Notes under the pieces: model-generated | What the model saw: only the letters and a program-made list of their open reading frames with translations | Database searches by the model: none | What the model was told of the DNA's origin: nothing | Shown: positions 1 to 11,025 of the stretch, piece after piece | Numbering within the stretch: position 1 is the stretch's first letter | Layout of the letters: each line of letters begins with the position of its first letter | Assembly: GCA_051453625.1 (NCBI GenBank) | Contig: JBOZIK010000001.1 | Location: 152,949,013 to 152,998,362, forward strand | From: Welwitschia mirabilis | Taxonomy: Eukaryota > Gnetophyta > Gnetopsida > Welwitschiales | Reading direction: 5' to 3' | DNA length: 49,350 nucleotides | Position numbers and translations under genes: made by a program

Positions 1-865
1 GAATTAGATAGCCGCAGGGATGGTTTGGCATTTTGATTTGGTTTTGAATGACAAGTTATCACTATACTTGATGATTTTGTTGTCGAATTATTTGGTTACT
101 GAGCTGGCTGACTTCTAGGATAGCAAGTGTACTTGATTCTCATGGCAATTGAAAGTTTAACACTGTAAGACCACCTGAAATCTAGCATAATCTGGATCAA
201 ATTTTGTATGATGGATTTCACAGCACCTGATTGAATAAATTATGCATCAGAAAAGATCCAATTATTTAAAACCTGGATGTTTAATATGACTATGCTGAAT
301 ATATGACCTTGATCAAAGAAAGGAAATTTGGTAGATGTGCTTGTCAAATCTGACAAGATTTGGCAAAACTGCTTTAGAAGAACTTGGCTTACTGAAATCG
401 AAGAGACGCTCTAACATCTCATAGATTAGTTGTCCTTTCTGAATGCTACTTGAAATAGATAATTTTAATGGAAGCCCATTTTCTGCTTTTGCTTCTTTCT
501 TAGTATCAGATTTCTTTATAATAGTAAAATTTAATTTTAAGTTGTGTGAGATGGATACTTTCCATGAATACTGATTGTGATCTAATCCTGTACTGGTTTT
601 CCTTCAATATATTTTTTATATTTTGGAAATTTATAGCTGCATTGTTGCCCTTGTCGACCATAGAAATTCTATCTTCCATGTACTCCACCAATTTATTTGT
701 CATATAACTATTCTGGAAATTCTGAAATACTCTAGCCATTGACATGGTTTTGTTCTCTTTTGTCTTGTGGTTGTGTTGTCATATTTGTTTAGATGTGATG
801 ATTAACAATTTGACATTGCCTAAAAGGTAGTTTAGATTTATCTATTTGTTTTCAAATTTTCACAG
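1..865. other. AT-rich non-coding DNA left of the deacetylase exons
   Basis: I see no coding segment here. If the adjacent gene is intact this is intron. The exon that normally precedes the visible one encodes the GGLHHAKK-containing segment of class I deacetylases, and it is not present. The last bases (to 865) form a pyrimidine-rich tract ending in CACAG, a good 3' splice site. Confidence 0.5.
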
Positions 866-1534
866 AGAGTCCTCTATATTGATATCGACATTCATCATGG
901 TGATGGAGTTGAAGAAGCATTTTACACCACAGATAGAGTGATGACTGTATCTTTCCATAAATTTGGTGATTACTTTCCTGGTACAGGCCATATCAAGGAT
1001 GTAGGACATGGTAAAGGAAAATACTATGCATTGAATGTCCCTTTGAATGATGGAATTGATGATGAAAGCTATAGGAATCTCTTTCGGCCAATCATTCAGA
1101 AAGTCATGGAAGTGTATCAACCAGAAGCAGTTGTTCTGCAATGTGGAGCAGATTCTCTTACAGGTGATAGGTTGGGTTGTTTTAATCTGTCAGTGAAGGG
1201 GCATGCAGATTGTGTTAGGTTTGTGAAGTCATTTAATGTACCTCTGTTGTTGGTTGGTGGGGGTGGCTACACAATTCGCAATGTCGCTCGTTGCTGGTGT
1301 TACGAGGTTTGTAACTTTCTAATGCACAAGAAATTTTGAAATTTGCTTATCAGGCTTGCTGTTTGGTAACATTGGACCTTTATGGTTAAAGACTGCTGTT
1401 GCTGTCGGTGTTGAACCTGAAAATAATTTGCCATTTAATGATTACTATGAATACTTTGGACCTGACTACACACTTCACATCGATCCAAGCAATATGGAGA
1501 ATCTGAACCAAGAAAATGACTTACAAAAAATAAG
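866..1534 (+). CDS. HDA6: Class I (RPD3-type) histone deacetylase, HDA6-like; two internal exons only
   Basis: The family removes acetyl groups from histone lysines in the nucleus; plant HDA6 acts in silencing of transposons and rRNA genes. Exon 1 is 866-1306 (147 codons, preceded by CACAG, followed by GTTTGT). Exon 2 is 1392-1534 (47 codons plus 2 bases, preceded by AAAG, followed by GTAACT). The intron between them is 85 bp, phase 0. Visible motifs: DIDIHHGDG at fragment residues 6-14 (Zn ligands Asp8 and His10), [27 protein letters not shown] (third Zn ligand Asp95) and GGGGYT (catalytic Tyr134). Exon 2 begins [12 protein letters not shown] and contains [10 protein letters not shown] and MENLN, closer to HDA6 than to HDA19 or HDA9 as I remember them. 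No stop or frameshift is present. The fragment is roughly 40% of a ~470-residue protein. The N-terminal GGLHHA exon and the C-terminal exons are not in the window, so this is either a gene with very long introns or a detached genomic fragment. Confidence 0.9.
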
Positions 1535-2808
1535 GTAACTTATTTGTGTTCTTGAATTATTGCTCAAATGCTGTATATTTATGTAAAGCTATACATGGAT
1601 AATGGCATATGGCTATCTGTGTTTTTCACGTGGCTCAAAAGCAGAGCCCATGAAATTGTGATGTATTCATGGATTTAACCACTCAAACATTTGAAACTCA
1701 GCTGACTTCTAGAATAATTAAAGCAATACGGAATTAAGTAGCAATTTGAAATTTGAATCAACAAATAATCTGCAAAAGATCAAATTAAGAAGGCCGAGAT
1801 CATTGAGGACCACTTTCCATCTTGCAATATTGCAACTCAGGTTGCTTATAAACTGCTGGTAATTCTAACAAAATGTGACATTCTATTGTTGAACACTAGT
1901 TATTGATCCTGTCATCAACATCTAATTCACAGACTAAAAAAAATGTTCCAAAGATGCAATACCCACTCATTGATTAGCCTCATATGATCAAATTTTCAGC
2001 TGAGGTCAAACAAATTGAGGCAGTGTCACCTCCAAAGTTTCCACAAAGAAGTATTGTTTTCACCCCTGACTATTCTTTCTTAGGATAAAATGATGTAATC
2101 ATATCTAGAACAACGCATAGCAGAGTGCATTGAACAAATTGAAAGTAGGTCTTTAAAGTCTTTTTGTGGTTTCTAAATTTAATCTTTCACAATTTATATG
2201 TTGCTATGTCTCCTCTGGCTCCATTTATTTTGTCTTCTTGTTTTATATCACATTCTTTTTAAAATTTTCTATCCTCTGCATGTGTCCTAAGTTCTTAGTA
2301 TGGTTCTGAACTTTTGATGATTATATACATCATCCCTCCAAAAAAAGTAGTTTGAGTTAGATTTAACTCTTAGTGATCACACACTGGAATCTTTCTTTTT
2401 CCAACGTTTTAGCCACTGTTGTTGGTTTAGGCACATAACCTGCAATATCTGTACAGGAATCATAGTTAGCCTTGTACAAGCCATAGTTTTTTGGACTATG
2501 TTATTATTAGAATCTTAAAATCATGTCACAGTGATCCTTAATCAGGCCAATACAAGAATCCTTCAATGAAATGAAAAATTTCAATTTCAAACTGAAAGAG
2601 AATGTTGAATTTTTTTAATAATTTTATGTGGAAAAATTTGTTGTCTCAGGTTGGTTTAAAGGCCAACTGAAACTAGTCCTAAAGCGATGCTCAAAATACT
2701 GACCTTCACAAAAAAAGTAAGCTCTAACAGAAATATTTTCTATCCTATCTAAATCATTCTTTGAAAATTCTCATTGAATCTACTTATTATTGTTGACACA
2801 TTCTGTTT
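1535..2808. other. Non-coding, AT-rich; possible long intron
   Basis: It begins with the splice donor GTAACT after the second deacetylase exon. I looked for the next class I deacetylase exon (the HAPSV...PP segment) on the + strand and did not find it here or further right. No retroelement protein homology was recognised in this stretch. Confidence 0.4.
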
Positions 2809-3060
2809 TGTTACGATGTGAAGCCAAATTTTGTATTAGAGTTCTTAAGTTATGTGTCTTGCCCCTAGGAAGGTACCATAGAGGTCTGGAGAAGGCAAGA
2901 TCTTTTTTTTAATAAATCTTATGTTTATTGTTTTTGTTACCTTGTTTGAGCTTTAATGCATAATGATTGGTGGAGATCTGTAAGGACATGCAATTTAGGC
3001 CTAGAGTATTTGGGACTTTGCCTACAGACTTAGTTGACTGCCCTTCTCTCTTTGTAGATT
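2809..3060 (+). repeat. Decayed copia LTR-like start sharing the TGTGAAGCCAAA motif
   Basis: The sequence TGTTACGATGTGAAGCC at 2809 matches the first bases of the RE-B and RE-D LTRs, and the following GTATTAGAGTTCTTA recurs near 10245. The right boundary and LTR end are not recognisable. It is probably the LTR of the gag-like relic that follows. Confidence 0.35.
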
Positions 3061-3815
3061 CCTAATTCAATTGAAGCCATTTATATGGCTATTATTGAAA
3101 AGTTTGAAGCTAGACACTATGGTGTATGAAATGTGAAAGGATGCAGTGTTGCTCTTTTTGGAAAGCCTCGTGTATGTCTCGAAGGATGCAATGTTGCTCT
3201 TTTTGGAAAGCCTTGCATATGTCTCATGAGGAATGGTTGAGGCCAGATCAAAGGTCACTTGGCTTAGTTGAAAGTACATCACTAATTCAATCTTTACCAT
3301 GTACCAAGAAGAATAGATGACAATAAGGGCTATTGTGGAAGATGGAGATACATTTCCTAGCTAGGAATGCATGCAATAGGGCTTATCTTTATAGAATGCT
3401 TCATCAAATGTATACGCATGAATGAGAAAAGTTGTTAGATTTCTTGGCACAATTTACCGTTGCACTATCAAGTTTGGAAGCAATATGTTACAAGTTTTTG
3501 AGTAATGAACGTTTGGTTATCTTGTTGGGTGACTTTGTAGAAAACTAGGTTCACGTCTGGGTAATTAGTATCAATGGCTATACAACCATTTACTATGTTG
3601 ACGTAGTCGATGTTCTTTTAATGTAGTAGTAGTGACATTATAACACTAGTGAATCTTCATTTGTGACATGTGGAGGCTGAACCACTGAAAAGAAGCAACA
3701 ACCAATTTGTTAGAAATGCAGTAGGAAAGAACATGCAAAGAGATGTCACTCCCTGCTTAGGCATCATGATGTTTCCTCTAACAAGGGTAAGGCTTTAGGG
3801 TAAGTTAGTGTTTTA
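3061..3815 (+). pseudogene. Heavily decayed gag-like relic
   Basis: Conceptual translation in shifting frames gives a KFEARHYGV segment like the start of a copia gag. Near 3710-3760 a cysteine/histidine cluster resembles a CCHC zinc knuckle, but with an in-frame stop after the first Cys and one residue missing before the last. A 45-bp unit is imperfectly tandemly duplicated at 3139-3183 and 3184-3228. There are many stops and no functional potential. The assignment rests on weak similarity. Confidence 0.35.
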
Positions 3816-4095
3816 GCTATAGAAGAGGATTTATCATGCTTTGAAGGTTCTTGAGCTGAGTTATGGTGCTCTTTTCCTCCATCATGACATATTGGTAGTG
3901 GGAGTTGTACAAGGCTTTGTTGTTTACTTTGTGGTGGTCTTCAAGGCAGAAGTTTGTGCATGCGTTGATGTAAAAGTAAATAGAAATTGATAGCATTGAA
4001 TTTTTCTTGAATAGTGTTTAGCTTGCAAAAGCTTTGGTCCTGCAATATGAATACAAGAGCATAGTATGCTAAAGCATTTTGGAAGGCTCTAGTTT

Positions 4096-4474
4096 TTTTA
4101 GGTGTGAAGCCAAATTATGTTTCCCACTTTGGAATGTTAACTATGTGTATCGTAAAAGCCTAAAAAGTGGTTGTATGAGAAAATCATTTTGGAGCATTAA
4201 AAAAATAGAAAAAATAAATTAAAAGGGGATGTGTGTAGTCATTTTTAAAATATTCTTCTAAATCTAATTTAAACTCCTCTTGACATTGTAATTGTTAAAG
4301 AGAGCTATGAGGAGGATTTTGTAATGTGCGTTATGCTTATTTGAGCCTTTAATTGTACTTCTGATTTCTTAGCTCTACTCACTTCCCATGGATGTTACCA
4401 CTTTGTATTGGAGGTATCATGTAATTTGTGTTTCCCTCTTGTTCATTGTTCTTATCTTCAATGTTTTTATAACA
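4096..4474 (+). repeat. RE-A 5' LTR
   Basis: It aligns with 9583-9973 over most of its length (shared blocks: GGGGATGTGTG, TTTAAACTCC, TTTTTATAA near the end). It begins near TGTGAAGCCAAATTATG and ends ATAACA at 4474. The start is uncertain by several bases because the terminal TG has decayed. Confidence 0.7.
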
Positions 4475-4496
4475 AGTCGTACTAGAGGTTACAGTT
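4475..4496 (+). other. RE-A degenerate primer-binding site
   Basis: AGTCGTACTAGAGGTTAC, directly after the 5' LTR, resembles the plant initiator-Met tRNA complement TGGTATCAGAGCC in position and partly in sequence. Confidence 0.45.
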
Positions 4497-4599
4497 TAAG
4501 ATGCTTTCTGTTTGACTATTAGCCAAGAAACTTGGGACGCATGTACAATCGTTTTTGACGTTTATACATTGAATATCTATAGACCACCTTTTGTTTGAC

Positions 4600-5385
4600 A
4601 AGCCTTGAAAATTAGGGCATTTGGAAAATCTTGATGGAGGATGTTCTAGTGTAGAAAGATCATAACATCGTCTTGATGTCAAAGAACAAAGCAACAACAG
4701 TTGCTAGGATGTTGATGTAGATTGGACAAAGCGTATGCTTGATAACAAAGGGAATGAGATGAATCTAAATGCTCTTCATTACATAAGATGATGCTTGAGC
4801 AACGGAAGCGTACGGCTACATGCAAAGGTAACTATTGCACATGAATGTGTTAGAAGGTAAAAGGCTGATGTGATTAGTCCTCAATGATCAATAAATTTGT
4901 GGTATTAAATCAATTGTCTACCACTAAGGTGAAAGAAGGCACTCTTTTGCTAATGTACCTAGGTGAGATGCAAAATATTTTCTTGCAAATTCATGATTTG
5001 TGAATAACATTCTTGAGTAAGCTAAGGATTACAACTCTGTTGATTTCCCTTTATTTGAGCTTGAACAATACAATCACTCTTATTCTGATGTTTGCTAATA
5101 AATAAATCTAGCCTTAAGTAATCTTATTTCGACATTGTTAGATGTGGAAAAGCAAATCTTGTGGGAATAAGTACTGAGTTTTTTGGTCAAGCTCTTGCAT
5201 TTAAAAATAGAGGAGAATCAGAATCTCAAGGAAGGTGTTGTGGCAAAAGCAAAAGCAAAGGCAAATTAGTTTCACAAGGGAAAGTTGTGTGTAGGTATTG
5301 CAACAACGATGGCATTTTGTTTACGAATTTCTATGTGCCGAAAAACAAACAACAAGGGCCATCAGGACAAAGGAATAAATCTGAT
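4600..5385 (+). pseudogene. RE-A gag pseudogene
   Basis: The segment from about 4630 (ILMED...) parallels the RE-B gag start (KILMEDIL). A segment near 4925-5000 (KEGTLLLMYLGEMQN) parallels the mid-gag. At 5200-5350 a basic stretch (GKSKSKGK) precedes CRYCNNDG, a zinc knuckle in which the His and last Cys are not preserved. The frame is broken at several places. Confidence 0.6.
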
Positions 5386-5679
5386 TTATTAACTGGGTTA
5401 CGCTGGTTGCACATGATGGTGTCATCAATGTCTCATAATATCTTATGTCCATCATCTACATATTGGAATCAAGTGCCTTTTTTCCCATGTTTGTCTAGAT
5501 AAAGTTATGTTTTTTAACCTTTGAATCTATTGGTGGAAATCAGGTCTTGGAAGAGTAGTCTTAGAATGTGATAATGGCTCTATTTTTGACTTTGTGTAGT
5601 GTAAGCCATGTTCCTACATTATCAGAAAAATAGATCTCAGCTAGGTAACTAGATTCTGCTTGATTTAGTGCGACCCTTA

Positions 5680-5993
5680 GCATGGGGTCCTGGAAAATCT
5701 GCAAAGGAGTCATACTTGTAGTGCAAGGGCTAAAGGAAGGCTCAGTGTACATTCTCATGCTAGTGTTGAAATCTGGGCACATGAACACAAGTAAGAAGAC
5801 AAATGCAACTGTATGGCACAAAAGCCTTAAACATCTTAGTGAAACAAGAATTAAGGGCTTATGTTTAAAAACTTCCTAACAAAGTTTTCTTCCATTGCCT
5901 TCATTTTTGTTTGGATTGTGATGTTGATTAAAGTAAACTTGTTAGTTTTAAAAGAAATGATTGTTATTAGAAGATTGGTAACTTAGATTTAAG
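5680..5993 (+). pseudogene. RE-A GAG-pre-integrase domain remnant
   Basis: The reading GSWKICKGVILVVQG, then SVYIL, then VWHKSLKHLSETRIKGL, matches the copia pre-integrase zinc-binding region (typically LWH..LGH.S). Homology to RE-B 12800-13130 continues to about 5992, where it is abruptly interrupted. Confidence 0.6.
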
Positions 5994-6690
5994 TAGGGTA
6001 GCAAAGCTCTCCAAATCAATGCCAGTGACTTATCAGTCAATGATTCTTTGAAGCTTGACTTGGCGCCTTCGAATCAAACTAAGTTTTCTTTCTAATTTTA
6101 AAAAAACTACTAATGGCGAATGGCTCACAAATTAGGTAATTCAAAAAACTTTTGACTCTTTGCATGTAATAAACAATAAAATTTCTATTTTTATTTCTTT
6201 AAAACGTTTTGACAAAAATGATTCTCACCTTATGAAAAGGTAAATATATGATTGTAAAGTAGATTTTAACATTTCATTTCACATTTTAGATACTTCACTG
6301 GCTTAGTCTTTATGTAATAAGCTTTCTGTGTATTTGAATGAATACCTATCTTTTTGGTGTTTTACTATTATTATGATAATATTCTTATTGATTAATTCTA
6401 TGATCCCTAAAGAAGAAAAAAGATTCATATGGCTTTTGCTTTTCTATATTCTTCGTTTGCAATGGAATCTAATAGTCATTTGAATCTATTTTTTGATTGT
6501 TGAAATGTTTTATTCTCTTCCATACACTTATGAACAAAAGTCATCTCTAAGACATTAATATTATGGTATTTTTTTCATCTTTTTTGTTTGACTCGTCGTC
6601 AAACTTTAGAAAGTCAACATGTCACTTATGAGTTGTGAGGTAAGTTTTAACTTTCTTGGCAAGTTAGGAGTAAAAAGTCGTGCTATCATT
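5994..6690. mobile_element. Putative hAT-type non-autonomous DNA transposon inserted in RE-A
   Basis: The RE-A integrase homology stops at 5993 and resumes at 6691, whereas RE-B is continuous across the same point. The insert is flanked by GATTTAAG (5986-5993) and GATTTAAT (6691-6698), 7 of 8 identical, the length expected of hAT target-site duplications. Its ends are weakly inverted: TAGGGTAGCAAAGCT at the left, and AATGATAGCACGACT on the opposite strand at the right (9 of 15). The interior is AT-rich with no transposase visible. Confidence 0.55.
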
Positions 6691-7140
6691 GATTTAATTC
6701 ATTAATATTTGGTGGGATACATTACATCTATTTCATTAGGGGCTTCTAGTTATTTTTTTATTTTTATTGACGATTTTAATATGAATAATGGGCTGTATCC
6801 ATTAAAAGACAAGAGTAAAACATTTAATGCATTAAAAATTTTAAAAGCTAGAGTAAAGGATGAAACTGGCTGTAGAATTAAATGGTTGTTTGAAAATGGA
6901 GGAGAAGATGCCTCCCATGACTTTGAGAGTATTGTAGACAAGCAAGGATTGTTCATTATAAAACAATGTCTAATACTTACCACTAAAATGGGAAGGCACG
7001 ATAAACTACTTTTGAGAGGCTGCGGACAATGTTGGCACATTTGAGGAGAAGTTCCTTATATAGCTCTCTATCTTTTGAATAAAACGCCTCAAATTGCTTT
7101 GGATGGTGATGTACTAGTCTACTAGAGTTACATTAGAGTG
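6691..7140 (+). pseudogene. RE-A integrase core remnant
   Basis: The reading from 6709 contains SLGASSYFFIFIDDF, corresponding to the first catalytic Asp region of copia integrases, followed by YPLKDKSKTF and a degenerate second motif (ENGGED in place of TDNGGEF). A later fragment near 7035 (FEEKFLI..YLLNKTP in shifted frames) corresponds to the integrase end. Catalytic residues are incomplete. Confidence 0.7.
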
Positions 7141-7669
7141 GAGCTTAATCTCCTATAATAGATGTAAAGTCTATGTGCATTGACAAAACATTGCCAAATT
7201 GTCTAAACATGTAAGGAGGTGTGTTTTTGTTAGACGCGGTGGAGATGATAAGGATATAGACTATCAGATCTTTTGTTGGAGAAAATTGTGAAATCACAAT
7301 TTATCATATTTCAAGAAGACGAGATGTACTTCAAAGCACAAGAAAGGACGTACAATATGGAGATTCTGATCCTTGCACCTTGCACAAGTTTGTGGATGTT
7401 TTTTATTCTAATCCTGAAGAAGAAGATAAAGAAAATTGAGTACTTTCCCCTTTTAAAGAACAACAACTAGAAGAATAAGAACAAGCTCCATAGGCACCTC
7501 CTACAAATTGGCGAAGAAGATCTACTAGGATTTCTAGACCTCTTGAAAGGTAGTACCTTGCATCAGGTCATGTGTTATGTACAATTAGTGGAGAACTAAG
7601 AACATATGACCAAGCTATTTCTTGTCCCAAGTTTCATAAGTGGAAGAAAGCAATGGAAGAGTTTAAGCC
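7141..7669 (+). pseudogene. RE-A integrase/RT linker region
   Basis: Acidic, proline-poor coding-like fragments with stops are followed near 7600-7665 by SCPKFHKWKKAMEEF. This matches the start of the copia reverse transcriptase domain (W..AM.EE). Confidence 0.5.
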
Positions 7670-8040
7670 AGGTAGTTCGAAAAGAGATGCCACACATTGC
7701 AGTCAATAAGTTGGGTAGTTCGAAAAGAGAATGTTGTGGAGGTTTAGGCCGCTAGGTGGGGGGACTGCTTCGTGCCTCTTGCCCCTCACTTTGAGTGTCT
7801 CAAGCGAGATCCTGGCTCTGACTTAGGAGGCTAGAATGCATTATGTGGTAACATATCAGCCTAACATACTATTAGCAGAAGGGGCAACCTTGCATGTCTT
7901 CCTCTGCCAAGTGTTCCTTTCATATTAAGCTTCACTATAGAATAGATATTATGTGGAGTAGTGGATCACGATTGGTTGTTCGCTAAGTGTGGTCATCAAA
8001 GCTTGCTTAAAGGTAGGGTGATTGGCTATTCCCTCAAAGA
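7670..8040. other. Foreign GC-richer insert within the RE-A reverse transcriptase region
   Basis: RT homology stops after the AMEEF segment (about 7665) and resumes near 8045 with GLVKLPNEKKALK. The intervening ~370 bp is clearly richer in G and C than its surroundings, with GGTGGGGGGACTGC and CTCTTGCCCCTCAC stretches. It has no retroelement homology that I recognise. At its left edge a 17-bp unit GGTAGTTCGAAAAGAGA is repeated at 7671 and 7714. Its origin is unknown; organellar DNA is one possibility that I cannot verify. Confidence 0.5.
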
Positions 8041-8990
8041 GAATCATAGCCAGGGCTTGGTTAAGTTGCCCAACGAGAAGAAGGCCTTAAAGAATAGAGG
8101 GTTGTATGTGAAGAAAATGAAGCAGACGGGAAGGTAAAACCGAAAGTCAAATTGGTTGTAAAGGGGTTTTAGTCAAAAACCAAGTATAGACTTTGTAGGA
8201 TTTGTTTTCTTTGGTTGTGAAGAATTCTTCTCTACATATTTTTATTGTCTATGGTGGCATGTTTAAATTTGGAATGAGAATTATTAGACATAATAACAAA
8301 CTTCTTAAATGGAAATTCTATACGAGATAGAAAATAGACAATGAAAATAGGTTTGCACATGGGGAAAAAGGTCTTTATAGCTTGAAACAAATCCCTTGGT
8401 AGTTGCCAATGGTATAAGAAGTTTATTGATTTTATGACAAAGTCGAATTATTCCAAATATGCTTTTGATCATTGTGTTTATTTGCATAAATATGCTTCAA
8501 GGAAAATGGTCGTTCTAATAGTGTATGTAGAATCGTAGATGACATATTACTAGAAAGAAATAATTTGCAAGAGATAAAAGCCTTAAACATGTATTGTCTT
8601 AGACGTTTGCCATTACTATGCTTGGACCAGTATTGTCTTAGATGTTTGCTATTAATAAGCTTGGACCAATAAAGAAGATTATTGGAATAAGAATTGAAAG
8701 GTAGATCAAACAAGTGTTTGTGTCTAAGCAAGACAGAAGACATTGGTTAGGTCTTCAACATTTCAATATGTCTGATTGTAAGTCTATCAAGAGTCTATTA
8801 GCCATGCATTTCCAATTATGATGTAAAGATTGTCCACCTCTTGATAGTAATGGGATGTGTGAAATCTTTTATGCCTTTGAACTAGGTAGTTTGCTCTATG
8901 TTATGGTTTGTACTAGATTTGATATCGCTAATGCAATGGGAGTTATTTCTAGATTGATTGACAATCTTGTAAAAAGCAGTGGAAAGCTAT
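8041..8990 (+). pseudogene. RE-A reverse transcriptase remnant
   Basis: Segments in several frames match copia RT: LVKLPNEKKALK, LVVKGF, QWYKKFIDFM and a decayed YVDD region near 8525 (VYVE.VDDILL). A 39-bp unit is imperfectly duplicated in tandem at 8592-8630 and 8631-8669. Stops occur throughout. Confidence 0.7.
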
Positions 8991-9049
8991 TAAGTGGAGT
9001 CTTAGATGCATGAAAAGAGCACAACATGTGTCTATATGTTATGGAAACC

Positions 9050-9480
9050 CTTACTTGAAGGTTGCAAGGTTTGTAGATGCGAATTTTGCAGGTTTCAGAG
9101 ATTCTAGAAGATCCTCTATAAGGTATGTTCTCACATTAGATGGGGAAGCTATATGCTAGATGTCTTGCTTATAGTTAGAAGTAGCACTTTCTATCACTAA
9201 AGTTGAATACAGTGTCATAATGCCAGGTGTAAAAGAAATGTTGTGGATGCATGTTTTCTTGAGTTGGTTTGGGTTTCCTCAATCTTTGTTCGTAATTGAT
9301 TGTGATAATTAAAGCTTAATTTGTTTGGGCAGAAAATGCCACCTTTTATGCTAGAAGCAAGTACGTTGATATTAAATAGCATTTCATTAGAAGGGTGATG
9401 GAAGGAGAGGAGCTGGAAGTTTGGAAGGTCCACATATAGTCAAACCTTGGCGATTTTGTAACAATGACTATAAAAATTAC
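9050..9480 (+). pseudogene. RE-A RNase H remnant
   Basis: Fragments match copia RNase H: FVDANFAGFRDSRRS, then a TKVEY-like motif near 9200, AENATFYARSKYVDI near 9335 and the distal KVHI region. Frameshifts and stops separate them. Confidence 0.65.
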
Positions 9481-9582
9481 ATGCATGAAGCTTCTTGCAC
9501 AAGTGTGGGCTTGATAATGTGATTCTGAGCCTTTGAAAGGAGGCATCTTCAAAGAGTCATAATCCATCGTTAGCTTGGAAAG

Positions 9583-9973
9583 TGTTAAATGGGAAGTCGA
9601 ATTATCTTTTGTCCCCTTTTGTGGTATTGACCTTTTGTATTGTAAAAGTTGCTTGTGTTATAAAGCGATGTTGGGGTTCTAAAATAAAATTATTAACAAA
9701 AAATGAAGGGGGATGTGTGCAGTGGTTTCTAGAACATTCTAATGAATCTATTTAAACTCCTTTTCAGGTTGTAAAGGTTAGAGAAAGTTGTGAAGAGAGT
9801 TTTGTAAAGTGCTTTGTACTTGCTTGAGTGTTTAAATGTACTCTTGATTTCTTTTCATAATAGAGCTTTGCCTACTTCTAGTGGATATTTCCTTCTGCAT
9901 TGGAAGATTTGACCACATGAGTTTGTATGTTTTTCCCTCATTTGTTGTGTTTTCCTTTGTTGTTTTTATAATA
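9583..9973 (+). repeat. RE-A 3' LTR
   Basis: It starts TGTTAAATGGGAAGTCGAATT, equivalent to the TGTTA..TGTGAAGCC start of related LTRs, and ends TTTTTATAATA (the terminal CA decayed to TA). It matches the 5' LTR through TTTAAACTCC, AGAGTTTTGTAA and CTTGATTTCTT. Confidence 0.7.
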
Positions 9974-11025
9974 AGTTGTTGTGTTGAAATGAACCATTTG
10001 GTGGAGGGCTTCTAATTTGTTAAGTTTGCAACGCAGCCTTCCTACCTTAGTCTAAGGTGGTTTGGTCAATTTGAGCATGGATGTTCAGTCTTGTTGATGG
10101 TCATTTAAATGGGAGGTACAACGAGATGTCATAGAAGATTGGAGGTGATTTGGAGATCACAATAGTATGCTAGTTGCTTCACATGGATGGCTAAGGTAGA
10201 GTTGTCTTCAAGTCGGAGATTGTTAGGGTGAGGTCTTGTATTAGAGTTCTTATGTTATTAGCATGCAATATTGTTGTTAAAGAAGGTTAGCCTTGTTAGT
10301 CCATTTAGATGTTGAAGTCAAAATGTAAACTAGGCCTTTTGAGGAGATGAGGTTGGATTTAGGGTTTTCAAGCGTGGCTTTGGTTAAAATGCTAATCTTA
10401 CTTAAAGGGCCTGGATTCTTTCTCATTGTATGGGTGCAACAATTTCATTTGCATGAGCTCTCATTCCTGATGCTCCTTGGAGTTAGGTCATAATAATTAG
10501 GCTTTATGCTAAAAGTATGTGTTTGTCAGAGGTTAGAAAACTATAAGATGAAGCCTCTTATTTTAACCAATCATAACATCTAGTTGCTTGTGATTTTGGT
10601 ACCAACACTTTATATTAAAGAAAGGACTAGGCAACATTCAAACTTTAAAGAGACCGTATTGCTAAATAAAAATACAATGCAACGAAAGCAGAAACTAAAG
10701 ACATTGAGGGAAAAAAAGAGCAAACAAAGAACAGAGCACACAAACAAGGTTAAGTTCTTCTCCCTATCCTTTGACAATGCAAAGCTCTTTTTCGAGAAAA
10801 AGGTAACTTTGTAGTAATCAAAATAATAGAGAATTACAACCATGAAATGAAAAGCATCATTTATAGGTAAAGAAGGTTGTTTTTAACATTGTGAAGCTTT
10901 TCAAGCTTCATAGTAGGTAGCATCCTAGGGTTTGCCCCCCACATTAACATTTACTTTGATAAGGGCACGATGGATATTCCATTCTATGAGGATGTCTAGG
11001 CGAGGATGAGGGTACGAGACAAAAA
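9974..11025. other. Inter-element DNA with a fragment of an LTR-like start
   Basis: At 10210-10260 a tract GTCTTCAAGTCGGAGA is followed by TTGTTAGGGTGAGG. The first part matches the polypurine region next to the RE-D 3' LTR (TCTTTAAGTCGGAGAATGTTAG), so this is probably the edge of another copy of the same family. The rest is AT-rich with no coding homology seen. Confidence 0.4.

Larger units (their letters stand above)
4096..9973 (+). mobile_element. RE-A: degenerate Ty1/copia LTR retrotransposon with two LTRs
   Basis: Two diverged LTRs flank internal sequence that in order shows gag, GAG-pre-integrase, integrase, reverse transcriptase and RNase H, the copia order. All coding parts carry multiple stops and frameshifts, so it is long dead. 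The interior is disrupted by a ~697-bp insertion in the integrase region (5994-6690) and by a GC-richer insert near 7670-8040. LTR identity by eye is far below that expected of a recent insertion. No clear target-site duplication was found. Confidence 0.8.

Noticed and set aside
860-1141. Minus-strand frame across the deacetylase exon
   Set aside because: It is antisense to a clearly conserved coding exon and has no family resemblance.
1741-1800. CTGCAAAAGATCAAATTAAGA, resembling the end of deacetylase exon 2
   Set aside because: It is a short chance match; neighbouring codons do not continue the deacetylase sequence.
4482-4697. 71-codon minus-strand frame
   Set aside because: It overlaps the RE-A gag start and primer site on the + strand and is a shadow.
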